Source: Caulobacter rhizosphaerae (GTDB lineage Bacteria; Pseudomonadota; Alphaproteobacteria; Caulobacterales; Caulobacteraceae). Taken from it: a stretch of DNA of 64,000 nucleotides. Below are positions 8,840 through 18,630 of this stretch, in pieces. The first letter of the stretch is position 1; the number at the start of each line of letters is the position of its first letter. Where the stretch lies: contig NZ_CP048815.1 of NCBI RefSeq assembly GCF_010977555.1, forward strand, positions 2,720,501-2,784,500. The letters are read 5' to 3'. The position numbers and the translations under genes are program-made. Under the pieces are notes generated by a model. The model searched no databases. It was not told where the DNA came from and worked only from the letters and a program-made list of their open reading frames with translations.

Positions 8840-9022
8840 CCCGCTGTCCTTGGCGCCTGAGAGATTCAGCGATGCAGGATCGCCTTGCTCCTTCGGCGAG
8901 GGCGCACGCAGACACGCCCTGCTTTCCAGCGTTTCGAGGCCGTCGCGGTCCTTTTGCTTGAGCGTTTCCGGGGCGGTTTCGCCTTCAGCGCCGGGCCAGG
9001 CCCGGTCTCTCCCGCGAGAGCG
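8840..9022 (-). promoter_or_regulatory. Tandem glycine riboswitch
   Basis: Read on the minus strand, two consecutive glycine aptamers are visible. Aptamer 1 (about 9020-8943) has GGGAGAGACC, CGCTGAAGGCGAAACCGCC and GCTCAAGCAAAAGGACC, closed by CGCG/CGCG. Aptamer 2 (about 8936-8842) has CGCTGGAAAGCAGG, the diagnostic GCCGAAGGAGCAA, and CTCTCAGGCGCCAAGGACAGCG, closed by CGCTG/CAGCG. These match the conserved core of the known glycine (gcvT-type) riboswitch, normally found before glycine cleavage genes. Here the next gene on that strand is the TonB-dependent receptor, about 300 bases away, followed by the dipeptidase. Confidence 0.92.
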
Positions 9023-9031
9023 CCTACAGAA

Positions 9032-9056
9032 GGATCCGCAACCGAGTTTGCGTCAA
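9032..9056 (-). promoter_or_regulatory. Possible sigma-70 promoter of the riboswitch transcript
   Basis: On the minus strand TTGACGC (9056-9050) exactly matches the Caulobacter housekeeping -35 pattern and lies ten bases before GCGGATCC (9039-9032), a poor match to the -10 pattern GCTANAWC. Transcription from here would begin just before aptamer 1. The -10 match is weak. Confidence 0.35.
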
Positions 9057-9192
9057 TTCGGGACGGCGGCGCATGCGCGCCAGACGTCGGGGCGCCGTTT
9101 TGAATCGCAACCCGCGCTGCTTTTCGCGGCGTCCAAGGCGAGCTTTGTTCGCCCTCGTGCAAGTCGGGGTGCGCTGGAGTTCCTGAAAGTGG

Positions 9193-10242
9193 TCAGGTTC
9201 CGAGGGGGTGGCGGATCATATAGTCGGCGCGCTCGCGGATCGATGGACTGCGGTCGGCGGTCATGCGGGCGATCAGTTGATCCAGGTCTCGGACCGAGGC
9301 GCGGTGCTCGATCAGCGCGTCGGCCGCAACCCGGCGCACGACGGCGGAGCGATCGACAAGCCCCTGTCGAATTAGCGCCTCGGGATCCTGATCGGTGGCC
9401 AGTTCACGGCTTTCGGTCAAAACGACGCGCCGGCGCAGGCCATAGGCCTTGTCGATCCACTTCCACCCGTGTCCGACGGGCCAATGGACCTTGCGCTCGA
9501 TCAGGCATTTCAGCGCCGTCGCCCGGATCGACGGCTGCACCGCGTCACGGGCGAGTTCGGCCAAGCCTCGATCAAATCCAGGATAACGCAGCAGTTGTCG
9601 CAACCGGGTCGCGAGAGGCCCATTTGCGCCTGTCAGGAATAGGGGCGCGACATGGGCAGCCACCGCGGGGTTGGCGAAGACCGCGTCCAGCGCCTGGCGC
9701 TCTTGCCCCCACCTTCGCCAACGGAAGGCCTTGTCGACCAGGTCGATCGCGGTTCGAGCCGTCAACTCGGGAGAGGCGAGGGGAAAGAGCCGTTCGGCGC
9801 AGCGGACGGCGGCGGCCCGGACCGGCTCGGCCCAGTCGTTGAGCCGAAGCGCGATCGCTGCGAAGGCAAAGGGCGTGGCGGGCGGCTCGACCAGGGCGTC
9901 CAGCGCCGCCTCGCGAATCCGCCCGTCGGAATGAAAGAGAAAAAGCCGGGCGTAGCGCGGATCGGCGGTCATCAGCTCGCGTTCCGACGGTGGCCCCACC
10001 GGGGCGCCCAGAAACAGATCCAGGACGCCCCGCTTTCTTGGCGCGGGACGAACCCAGCCGAGCCGCACTCCGGCGTTGATCTCATGCGCCGCGCGCGAGA
10101 CGGCGTCGGCCGGCAAGTCCTCGATGTCTGTCAGGATCCGTTCCAGGATCGCGCCATCGGGCGCCGGACCCGAGACCAGACGCTCTCCGAACGCCGACAG
10201 GCTCTGCCGGAGACCCAGCGGCAGTAAATGGTCACGCTTCAT
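9193..10242 (-). CDS. HEAT-repeat-like protein, function unknown
   Basis: About 349 residues from the ATG at 10242. A GTG six codons upstream is the alternative. The protein is all-helical, with recurring units that look like HEAT/Armadillo repeats: DGRIREAALDALVEPPA (about 105-120), EPVRAAAVRCAERLF, QPSIRATALKCLIERK, DRSAVVRRVAADALIEHR and DRSPSIRERADYMIRH near the C-terminus. Such scaffolds usually bind proteins or nucleic acids; some bacterial HEAT proteins are DNA glycosylases or phycobilin lyases, but no catalytic motif is recognised. No signal peptide or membrane segment is seen. It is divergent from the riboswitch transcript only in the sense of lying upstream on the same strand, with no other partner. 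Confidence 0.72.
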   Translation of the reverse strand: MKRDHLLPLGLRQSLSAFGERLVSGPAPDGAILERILTDIEDLPADAVSRAAHEINAGVRLGWVRPAPRKRGVLDLFLGAPVGPPSERELMTADPRYARLFLFHSDGRIREAALDALVEPPATPFAFAAIALRLNDWAEPVRAAAVRCAERLFPLASPELTARTAIDLVDKAFRWRRWGQERQALDAVFANPAVAAHVAPLFLTGANGPLATRLRQLLRYPGFDRGLAELARDAVQPSIRATALKCLIERKVHWPVGHGWKWIDKAYGLRRRVVLTESRELATDQDPEALIRQGLVDRSAVVRRVAADALIEHRASVRDLDQLIARMTADRSPSIRERADYMIRHPLGT

Positions 10243-10287
10243 GATGCGCAACCTAGCCACGCAACGGCGACCGATGAAGCCCGAATA

Positions 10288-10869
10288 TCAGAGCCCGCGC
10301 ACGAACGCGGCCAGGGTCGCCGGATACAGCTGGTGCTCCTGCTCCAGCACGCGGTCGCTCAGCATGTGGTCGGTGTCGCCCGGCAGGATCGGCACGCGGG
10401 CCTGGCCCAGGATCGGGCCTTCGTCGACGCCGGCGGTGACCAGGTGGACGGTGCAGCCGGCCTCGACCTCGCCGGCGCTCAGCGCGCGGCCGTGGGTGTC
10501 CAGGCCCGGATAGGCGGGCAGCAGGGACGGGTGGATGTTCAGCATCCGGCCTTCCCAGGCGTTGACCAGGAACGGCGTCAGGATGCGCATGTAGCCGGCC
10601 AGGGCCACCACCTGGATCCCGCGGTCGCGCAGGGCGGCGTCGATGGCGCGCTCGTGGGCTTCGCGGTCCTTGCCGTAGGGCTTCTGGTCCACGGCCAGGG
10701 CCTCGACGCCAGCCGCGGCGGCGGTGACCAGGCCGCCAGCCTCGGGCTTGTTGGACAGCACCAGGGCGATCTCGAACGGGCAGGCGGGATCCTGGGCGGC
10801 CCGGACCAGGGCCTCCATGTTGGAGCCCCGGCCGGAGATCAGGACGGCGACCTTGGTCTTGTGTGTCAC
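10288..10869 (-). CDS. purN: Phosphoribosylglycinamide formyltransferase
   Basis: 193 residues, normal for PurN. It transfers a formyl group from 10-formyltetrahydrofolate to glycinamide ribonucleotide, the third step of purine synthesis. The N-terminal VAVLISGRGSNMEAL binds the phosphoribosyl group. The catalytic block NIHPSLLPAYPG followed by THGRAL supplies the Asn and His, and the Asp lies in the conserved VDEGPI. It lies downstream of purM on the same strand, the usual pairing, but about 130 bases with a palindromic repeat separate the two. Confidence 0.97.
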   Translation of the reverse strand: MTHKTKVAVLISGRGSNMEALVRAAQDPACPFEIALVLSNKPEAGGLVTAAAAGVEALAVDQKPYGKDREAHERAIDAALRDRGIQVVALAGYMRILTPFLVNAWEGRMLNIHPSLLPAYPGLDTHGRALSAGEVEAGCTVHLVTAGVDEGPILGQARVPILPGDTDHMLSDRVLEQEHQLYPATLAAFVRGL

Positions 10870-10891
10870 GCGGATGGCTCCGTGGGGCCGC

Positions 10892-10989
10892 CCTCGTCCT
10901 TCGACAAACTCAGGATGAGGGCTACGGGAGATGCGGGCTGCTTGGAGCCTGAATTGAAATCCTCATCCTGAGCCTGTCGAAGGACGAGG
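10892..10989. repeat. Palindromic repeat, family B copy 1 (purM-purN spacer)
   Basis: Inverted repeat with 29-base arms at 10892-10920 and 10961-10989 (core TCCTTCGACAAACTCAGGA), nearly perfect, enclosing 40 bases. It sits between purM and purN inside a presumed operon. Close copies lie at 51888-51969 and 62772-62860. Confidence 0.88.
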
Positions 10990-11003
10990 ATTTCACACAC
11001 GAC

Positions 11004-12032
<1,029 letters not shown>

Positions 12033-12144
12033 GCGCTTGCTCTGGCTCGAAGACGGCCCAATGGACCGTTTTTGAAAGGAAACTTGCCGCTCCCCCTAAG
12101 CTTGTGCTTGCAGACTCGGGGGTGCGCGAGGCTATTAGCAGCCG

Positions 12145-13314
12145 ATGACGACGATCACCACTACCGCTGAGCTGGCGGCGTTCTGTAATGAGTTGAAGGG
12201 CCAGCCCTTCATCGCCGTGGACACCGAGTTCATGCGCGAAACCACCTACTGGCCCAAGCTGTGCCTGATCCAGGTGGCCTCGCCCGACACCGAAGCCTGT
12301 ATCGACCCGCTGGCCGAAGGTATCGACCTGGCGCCGTTGCTCGACATCCTGCGCGACCCGTCGGTCCTGAAGGTGTTCCACGCCGCTCGCCAGGACGTCG
12401 AGATCTTCAACAATCTCGACGCCATGCCGACGCCCTTGTTCGACACCCAGGTGGCCGGCATGGCCGCCGGGTTCGGCGAGCAGATCGCCTACGACGCCCT
12501 GGTCCGCCAGATGCTGAAGATCGAGCTGGACAAGTCCAGCCGCTTCACCGACTGGGCCCGCCGGCCGTTGAGCGAGGCCCAGCTGACCTACGCCGTCGCC
12601 GACGTCACCCACCTGGCGACCCTGTTCCCCATCCTGCGCGACCGCCTGGACAAGGCCGGCCGCCTGGCCTGGGTGGAAGAGGAGATGAAGGCGCTCAACG
12701 ACCCGGCCGCCTACGACGTCGATCCGGAAAAGGCCTGGCGCCGCCTGCGCCCGCGCAAGACCGGCGCCAAGTACCTGGCGGTGTTCAAGGCCGTGGCCGC
12801 CTGGCGCGAGCGCACCGCCCAGAGCCGCGACCAGCCACGCGGGCGCATCCTCAAGGACGAGGCCATCGACGAGCTGGCCACCCAGGCCCCGACCTCGCTG
12901 GAGGGCCTCAACACCCTGCGCAGCGTGCCCAAGGGCTTCGGCGGCTCCAAGTTCGGTCCCGACCTGCTGGCCGCGATCAAGGCCGCCCTGGCCGATCCGG
13001 AAGGCTACGCCCCGGTGCTGGAGAAGTCCGGCCCGCCGCCGCCCGCCTCGGCGGGCGCCGTGGTCGAGCTGCTGAAGGTGCTGCTCAAGGCCCGGGCCGA
13101 GGAGGCCGGCGTGGCCTCCAAGCTGATCGCCACGGTCTCTGACCTGGAGAAGATCGCCGCCGACGACGAGGCCAACACGCCCGCCCTGCAAGGCTGGCGT
13201 CTGGAGGCCTTCGGGTCCGACGCCCTGAAGATCAAGCGCGGCGAGCTGGCCTTGGTGCTGGACGGAACCCGGGTTCGTGTGGTGGAAGTGCGCCGCGCGC
13301 CCAAGCCGGACTGA
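12145..13314 (+). CDS. rnd: Ribonuclease D
   Basis: 389 residues, typical for RNase D, a 3'-5' exonuclease that trims tRNA precursors and other structured RNAs. The DEDD catalytic residues are visible: the Asp and Glu of FIAVDTEFMRETTYWP near residue 20, Asp in FHAARQDVEIF near 87, and Asp of the third Exo motif YAVADVTHL near 150. The rest is helical and contains an HRDC-like region (EAIDELATQAPTSLEGL at about 240). It is divergent from purM and is followed 55 bases later by a histidine kinase gene. Confidence 0.96.
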   Translation: MTTITTTAELAAFCNELKGQPFIAVDTEFMRETTYWPKLCLIQVASPDTEACIDPLAEGIDLAPLLDILRDPSVLKVFHAARQDVEIFNNLDAMPTPLFDTQVAGMAAGFGEQIAYDALVRQMLKIELDKSSRFTDWARRPLSEAQLTYAVADVTHLATLFPILRDRLDKAGRLAWVEEEMKALNDPAAYDVDPEKAWRRLRPRKTGAKYLAVFKAVAAWRERTAQSRDQPRGRILKDEAIDELATQAPTSLEGLNTLRSVPKGFGGSKFGPDLLAAIKAALADPEGYAPVLEKSGPPPPASAGAVVELLKVLLKARAEEAGVASKLIATVSDLEKIAADDEANTPALQGWRLEAFGSDALKIKRGELALVLDGTRVRVVEVRRAPKPD

Positions 13315-13369
13315 GGGCGCGGGAGGGGCGACCTCTCCTGATGTCCGGCGGCTGTCGGGGGCGTTGCGT

Positions 13370-15094
13370 ATGCGGGTGGCTTGGGATCAACTGGCGGCCG
13401 CCTACAGGCCCGCCGCGATTTCCCATCGCCGCCAGATCCCGCTGCGGGTCTTCGTCATCCTGGTCGTCGTCGCCGCCACGGTCTGGCGGCCGGCCTTTCA
13501 CTTCCTGGTGCCTTGGGCCGCGGCGTGCATCGTCGCCCAGATCATCGAGCAGCAGGCGCTGCGCTATTTTCTGACCCGCGCGGAACCCGGGCGCGCCGTG
13601 ATCTTCAACCTGGCCTCGGACGTGCTGCTGGCCGTGGTGTTCGGCTGGGCGTCGCTGCCGATCTGGGCGCTGGGGACGCCGGTGGCGACGGCCTCGGCGA
13701 TCATCCTGGTGTCCGGCTCAGTGCTGACCGCCCTAATGGGCGCCGAGGGCTGCGTGGCGGCGTTCCTGGCGGCCGTGACGCCGCACATGACCTACATGCT
13801 CGTCCTGCCCCTGACGTCGGCAACGCGCCAGGATCCGCTGGGGGCCTACTACCTGATGGGCGTGGCCCTGTTCGCCCTGGTGCTGGGCCTGGTGTTCGCC
13901 TGGTCGCGACGGACCTTCGAGGCCGAGCGGTCGGCCCGGCGCCTCGCCGAGGCCCAGACCGCGGCCAAGTCGGCCTTCGTGGCCATGGTCAGCCACGAAC
14001 TGCGCACGCCGTTGAGCGCCATCCTCGGCGGGGCCGGCGACCTGGCGCGCGAGGCCGGCGACGCGCGGGCCCGCGACAAGGCCGCCCTGATCGCCGACGC
14101 CGGGGCGATGATGCGCGCGCTGCTCAACGACCTGCTGGACGTCTCCAAGATCGAGGCTGGCCGGATGAGCGTCGAGGTGCTGGATTTTTCGCCGGGAGCG
14201 CTGATCGACGAGACCGTGCGCTTCTGGCGCGACGAGGCCAGGGCCAAGGGGCTGGCGCTGGACCTGGCGGGCGAACGGGACCTGCCCCCATGGCTGCGCG
14301 GCGATCCGGTGCGCCTTCGCCAGGTGCTCAACAACCTGCTGTCCAACGCCATCAAGTTCACCCCGACGGGCCGGGTCGCGCTGAGCGTCAGGGCCGAGCG
14401 GCGAGGGGACGGCTGGCGGGTGGCCGTCGAGGTCTCCGACACCGGACCCGGCCTGTCGCCCGAGCAGGTGGCGCGGCTGTTCACGGCCTATGACCAGTTG
14501 GGTCCCGATACGGCGCGCACCTTCGGCGGGACGGGTCTTGGCCTGTCGATCAGCCGGGACCTGGCGCGGCTGATGGGCGGGGACCTGACCGCGCGCTCAC
14601 CGTCCCAAGGCGGCGCGGTGTTCGAGCTGACCCTGCCGATGGCGGCCGGCGTGGCGCCGGCCGTCGCCGAACCGACAGCGGCGCCCAAGCCGCCGCCAAG
14701 CGTCTTCGACCGGTCGCCCCTGGCCCTGGTGGTCGACGATCACGAGGTCAACCGGCGGCTCTTGAGCCACATCCTCGACGCCATGGGCGTGCGGGTCGAA
14801 TTGGCCGCCGACGGCGAAACGGGCTTGGCCCTGGCCGGCGAGCGGCGCTTCGACGTGATCCTGATGGACGTCAACATGCCGGGGCTCGACGGGCTGGAGA
14901 CCACGCGCCGTCTGCGCCTCACAGGCCCGAACACCACCACGCCGGTGATCGCCGTCACCGCCGGCGTCTCGGACGCCGAGCGCGAAGCCTGCCGCGCGGC
15001 CGGGATGGACGACTGGATCGAAAAGCCGTTCCAGGCCGCGACCTTGCAGCGGGTGCTGTGGCGGGCGCTGGATCCGGATCTGGTCCGGGCCTAG
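13370..15094 (+). CDS. Membrane hybrid histidine kinase with receiver domain
   Basis: 574 residues from the ATG at 13370, with GGGGGC seven bases upstream. The first 180 residues carry about five or six membrane helices and no large periplasmic domain. A HisKA domain follows with VSHELRTPL (His209), then HATPase_c with NNLLSNAIKF (N box, about 321-330), DTGPGL (G1, about 357) and GGTGLGLSIS (G2, about 386). A Pro/Ala linker joins a C-terminal receiver domain with acidic pocket VVDDHE, phospho-acceptor Asp500 in LMDVNMPG and Lys in EKPF. No output regulator is adjacent, so phosphate probably passes to a separate Hpt protein. The signal is unknown. Confidence 0.93.
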   Translation: MRVAWDQLAAAYRPAAISHRRQIPLRVFVILVVVAATVWRPAFHFLVPWAAACIVAQIIEQQALRYFLTRAEPGRAVIFNLASDVLLAVVFGWASLPIWALGTPVATASAIILVSGSVLTALMGAEGCVAAFLAAVTPHMTYMLVLPLTSATRQDPLGAYYLMGVALFALVLGLVFAWSRRTFEAERSARRLAEAQTAAKSAFVAMVSHELRTPLSAILGGAGDLAREAGDARARDKAALIADAGAMMRALLNDLLDVSKIEAGRMSVEVLDFSPGALIDETVRFWRDEARAKGLALDLAGERDLPPWLRGDPVRLRQVLNNLLSNAIKFTPTGRVALSVRAERRGDGWRVAVEVSDTGPGLSPEQVARLFTAYDQLGPDTARTFGGTGLGLSISRDLARLMGGDLTARSPSQGGAVFELTLPMAAGVAPAVAEPTAAPKPPPSVFDRSPLALVVDDHEVNRRLLSHILDAMGVRVELAADGETGLALAGERRFDVILMDVNMPGLDGLETTRRLRLTGPNTTTPVIAVTAGVSDAEREACRAAGMDDWIEKPFQAATLQRVLWRALDPDLVRA

Positions 15095-15127
15095 AGCCGA
15101 GCTGATCGAACGAGGCTGGCTCTTTTT
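15093..15127 (+). terminator. Possible terminator after the hybrid kinase
   Basis: AGAGCC (15093-15098, overlapping the stop codon) can pair with GGCTCT (15118-15123), followed by a T-run. The stem is short with a long loop, so this is a modest call. Confidence 0.4.
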
Positions 15128-15168
15128 CCGCGCCGCGTCCGATCGCCTTCGCCCGGTCCGCTCTAGCT

Positions 15169-15453
15169 CTAGCTGCCCCAGCGGACGATGTGCGGGAGGA
15201 GGTTGCTGGCCGCCACGGCCAGGGAGCCCAGCACCACGCCATGGAACACGCAGCCGACGATCACGGTGCGTTTCACCGACCAGCCGGAGTCGGCCGCGAA
15301 GGCGCGAGCCAGGTCGTTCTGCAGGCGGCGGGCCGGACCGACGACCGACACGTCGTCGGCGTTGGCGAGCCGCAGTCGCGGCCCCGCGCGCGGCGCAGGA
15401 AAGGTGGCGACATGGTCTTCGTGTTCGACTTCGACGATCCGCTGCTTCTGCAT
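15169..15453 (-). CDS. Small single-pass membrane protein, unknown
   Basis: 94 residues from an ATG with GGAGAG six bases upstream. The N-terminal 60 residues are polar and include an acidic/His stretch (VEVEHEDHVATF). A basic/charged region follows, then one membrane helix near residues 62-85 (TVIVGCVFHGVVLGSLAVAA) and a short tail. The good ribosome-binding site and clean helix suggest a genuine protein. I do not recognise a family. It has the same direction as the large TonB receptor upstream, but a terminator separates them. Confidence 0.62.
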   Translation of the reverse strand: MQKQRIVEVEHEDHVATFPAPRAGPRLRLANADDVSVVGPARRLQNDLARAFAADSGWSVKRTVIVGCVFHGVVLGSLAVAASNLLPHIVRWGS

Positions 15454-15553
15454 GGATGCTCTCCGTTTATGAGGTCGAGCTTGCGGCGGCTGTGGATAAC
15501 AAACCGTGCTCGCCGAGCGTCGTTCGGTTGCGGCGGGGTGTCGCGGCGGTGAA

Positions 15554-15593
15554 CGCCAAAAAGAAAGGGCCGGCTCCTTTCGGAACCGGCCCC
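15554..15593 (-). terminator. Intrinsic terminator of the large TonB receptor gene
   Basis: On the minus strand, 23 bases after the receptor stop codon, GGGCCGGTTCC pairs with GGAGCCGGCCC (15567-15577 with 15582-15592, one mismatch) around GAAA. A run of T residues interrupted by one C follows (15566-15558). Confidence 0.82.
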
Positions 15594-15615
15594 ATCCGTT
15601 TTCAAGGCGAAGTGC

Positions 15616-18600
15616 TTAGTAGGTGAAGCGCACGCCCAGCTTGAAGGTCCGGCCGATCAGGCCGGGATAGTGGAAGGTGGTCAGGAAGTTCGGGGCGCTG
15701 GCATAGGCGCCCGGCGCGACCGGGGCCTTCTCGTCGAACAGGTTGCCGACGTGGCCGTAGACCTGGACCGAGTCGGTGATCTGCGCCGTGCCGTTCAGGT
15801 CGACGTTGACGAACTTCTTGATGTAGCAGAACTTTTCGCCCAGGACCTTGTCGCCGGTCGCATACTGGTTGGCGGTGACGCAATCGGTGCTGGTCCGCTG
15901 GTCAGCGGCCACCGACTTGATCTTGCCGACGTAGTAGGCGGTCGCCGACAGGCTGTAGCGGCCCCACTCGACCGTGTTCTGCCAGTTGCCGCGCCAGTCG
16001 GGCGTACCGTTGCCCGAGGACAGCTGGTACGGGCCCAGCGTGCCGGCGTACTTCTGCACGCCGCTGGACGTGTGCAGGTCGTACTTCAGCACGTGGGTGA
16101 CTTCGACCCGGCTGGTCAGCTTGGCGTCGAAGGGCAGGTTCGCCTTGGCCGTGGCCGAGAAGTCGACGCCCGCGGTTTTCGAGAAGTCGGCGTTCACGAA
16201 CGGCGCGTTGATGATCAGCACGCGGGGCAGGGCGGTCGGGAACAGCGGGTCGATCCCGTCGACCAGGTTGCACGAATAGCCCGCGCCCACGGCGGCCACG
16301 GCGGCGCAGGCGCTCGTGACGTCCGTGCCGGTATAGTAGGCGTTGCGGGCCTTGGCGAGCAGCGGGCCGGCCACGATCAGGTCCGACTTCTTCACGTCGT
16401 AATAGTCGACGGTCAGGCTGAGCCACGGAGTCGGCTCGGCGATCACGCCCAGGGTGAAGCTACGCGACTTTTCCGGCTTCAGGTCCGGGTTGCCGACATA
16501 GCCGCCGCCCAGCGAATAGGCCTGGGCGTAGGGGTTGGTGTTGCCGGCCGAGGTCAGGCCGCCGTGGGCGTTCTGGAAGGTTGCCGGCGGCGTGAAGGTC
16601 GAGAAGCCGGCATACTGGCTGCGCGCGCCCGATTCCGCGAAGGTCGGAGCGCGGAAGCCCTTCGAATAGGTGCCGCGGAACGCCAGCTGGCGCAGCGGCG
16701 TGTACTTGGCGCCGATCTTCGGCGAGAAGTGGCTGAAGCCTTCCGAATAGTGGTCGTAGCGGCCCGAGGCGTTGATCTCGAGTTGGTCCAGCACCGGCGC
16801 CAGCACTTCGAAATAGCCGGCGGTGACGGTGTGCTTGCCGAACGCCGAGGAGGTGGTCAGCGAATAGGTGTCCAGCTTGGCGTTCTGGTTGTTGTTGACC
16901 AGTTCTTCCTTGCGGACCTGGCCGCCGACGGCCAGCTGCATGGTCCCGCCCGGCAGCTCCCAGAGCTCCTTCGTGATCGAGGCGTCCAGCGAGTACATCG
17001 TCGAGTGCGACGGGGTGGTCACGGTCGGCGAGATGAAATCGCGGATGGCCTGGGTGTTGTTGCCCGGGTTCACGAAGTCGTAGCTGCCCGTGTTGATCGA
17101 CTTCAGCAGGTTGGCGATGTTCAGGTAGCCGTACTGCTCGATCTTCAGGTTGTCACGAGCGGCGACGGCGTCGACGCGCCAGTTCCAGTCGCCGCCGAAG
17201 TCGCCCTTCAGGCCGGCGGTCCCACGGTACACTTCGTTGGTGCGGTCGCTGCCGGCGGGGATGTCGCCGAACAGGTAGTAGAGGCGGGCCGCGCCGTTGG
17301 CCGGATCGTTGGCGTAGGTGGTTGCGTACGGGTTGTTCGGATTCAGGCGACGGCCGGCCGCGGCCGGATCGGCGCAGTTGACGCCGGAGGTGCAGATCCA
17401 GACCGGCAGGACGATGCCGGGGTTGGTCGACGCCAGGTTCGCCGAACCGCCGAACGGCTGGGTGTTGCGCACGGCGCGCGGCTGGTTCTTGATGCTGACG
17501 AAGTCGTACGAGTAGCTGCCGGCGACATAGCCTTCGACGTTCTCGCCCAGCTTGAAGCTCAGGCGGCCGTTCAGCGCATAGCGCTCCTGCTTGGGCTGGA
17601 TCTGGTTGTAGAGGTCGACCAGGTCGTACTTGCAGCCGACGCCGCGCGAGCCGCCGGTGGTGGCGGTGTAGGTCCCGGCCAGGCAGGTTCCCAGGCCCAG
17701 CGACGTGTAGTTGCTGTAGGGCTGGGTGTCCCCCTTGGAGTCGATATAGGTTCCGTCGGCGAAAGGCTGCACGCCGCCCGACAGCGGATTGTTCAGGTCG
17801 CCCTGGGTGGTGCGCACGACGACGGCGGTCGGGGTGGCGGTCGTCAGGCTGCTGTCGGCGGTGTTGTTGTCCAGGCCGCCGATCGGGCGCAGGTCCTGGG
17901 TGTTGTAGGGGAAGCCGCGGCTGTGGCTGCTGACGCGGCCGTCCTTCTGGTATTCGCCGTTGACGTAGAAGTTCCAGCCCTTCTCGGCGTAGTCGCCGTA
18001 GCCCAGGGTCAGGTCGAAGCGCTGGTGGCGCGCGTCGCGCTCCTGGCTCTGGCCGAATTCGGCGCTGCCCGAGACGCCTTCGAACTGCTTCTTCAGGATC
18101 AGGTTGACGACGCCGCCGATGGCGTCGGCGCCGTAGCTCGACGAGGCGCCGTCCTTCAGGACTTCGATGCGGTCGATCAGGCTGAACGGGATGCTGTTGA
18201 GGTCGACATAGGCGTTATGGCCGTCGTCGTTGATCGGGAAGTTGGCCGAGCGCAGGCCGTCGACCAGCACCAGGGTCGAGGAGACGCCCAGGCCGCGCAG
18301 CGAGACCGCCGAGCCGCCGGCGCTGAAGCCGCTCTGGAAGCCGGTGCCGATCGAGCCGGCGCCGTCGGCCGAGACCGAACGGATCGCGTCCGTGGCCGTC
18401 GTCATGCCCGCGCGCTGCAGGGTCTGGGCGGTCATCACGGTGACCGGCGAGGGCGTTTCGGTGTCCGTACGGCGGAACAGCGAGCCGGTGACGACGATTT
18501 CCTCGACCTCGGTCTGGTCGGTCGGGGCGGCGGTCTGGGCGGCGGCCTGGCCGGCGCCGAGCGCGGCGACAGCGGCGCCGCAGATCATCGTCGTGGCCAT

Positions 18601-18630
18601 CAGCCGCGCGCGCGTGGGTTTAGTTCTCAA
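15616..18630 (-). CDS. Large TonB-dependent outer-membrane receptor
   Basis: About 1004 residues from a TTG at 18630, chosen because GGGGG lies about 8 bases upstream and a proper signal peptide follows (about 1-32, ending GQAAAQ). An ATG at 18600 is the alternative. A TonB box-like VEEIVVTG lies at about 42-49. The plug contains VSLRGLGVSSTLVLVDG and DRIEVLKDGASSSYGADAIGGVVN, and the C-terminal barrel strand ends in Tyr (GVRFTY). Members of this roughly 1000-residue class import oligosaccharides, peptides or other bulky substrates. No enzyme gene is adjacent to reveal the ligand. The gene stands alone, with its own terminator and an AT-rich upstream region. Confidence 0.92.
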   Translation of the reverse strand: MRTKPTRARLMATTMICGAAVAALGAGQAAAQTAAPTDQTEVEEIVVTGSLFRRTDTETPSPVTVMTAQTLQRAGMTTATDAIRSVSADGAGSIGTGFQSGFSAGGSAVSLRGLGVSSTLVLVDGLRSANFPINDDGHNAYVDLNSIPFSLIDRIEVLKDGASSSYGADAIGGVVNLILKKQFEGVSGSAEFGQSQERDARHQRFDLTLGYGDYAEKGWNFYVNGEYQKDGRVSSHSRGFPYNTQDLRPIGGLDNNTADSSLTTATPTAVVVRTTQGDLNNPLSGGVQPFADGTYIDSKGDTQPYSNYTSLGLGTCLAGTYTATTGGSRGVGCKYDLVDLYNQIQPKQERYALNGRLSFKLGENVEGYVAGSYSYDFVSIKNQPRAVRNTQPFGGSANLASTNPGIVLPVWICTSGVNCADPAAAGRRLNPNNPYATTYANDPANGAARLYYLFGDIPAGSDRTNEVYRGTAGLKGDFGGDWNWRVDAVAARDNLKIEQYGYLNIANLLKSINTGSYDFVNPGNNTQAIRDFISPTVTTPSHSTMYSLDASITKELWELPGGTMQLAVGGQVRKEELVNNNQNAKLDTYSLTTSSAFGKHTVTAGYFEVLAPVLDQLEINASGRYDHYSEGFSHFSPKIGAKYTPLRQLAFRGTYSKGFRAPTFAESGARSQYAGFSTFTPPATFQNAHGGLTSAGNTNPYAQAYSLGGGYVGNPDLKPEKSRSFTLGVIAEPTPWLSLTVDYYDVKKSDLIVAGPLLAKARNAYYTGTDVTSACAAVAAVGAGYSCNLVDGIDPLFPTALPRVLIINAPFVNADFSKTAGVDFSATAKANLPFDAKLTSRVEVTHVLKYDLHTSSGVQKYAGTLGPYQLSSGNGTPDWRGNWQNTVEWGRYSLSATAYYVGKIKSVAADQRTSTDCVTANQYATGDKVLGEKFCYIKKFVNVDLNGTAQITDSVQVYGHVGNLFDEKAPVAPGAYASAPNFLTTFHYPGLIGRTFKLGVRFTY

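Noticed and set aside
8850..9842. Long plus-strand frame crossing the riboswitch and the HEAT-like gene
   Set aside because: It runs antisense to both the riboswitch aptamers and the HEAT-like gene and is Arg/Ser-rich without any domain pattern.
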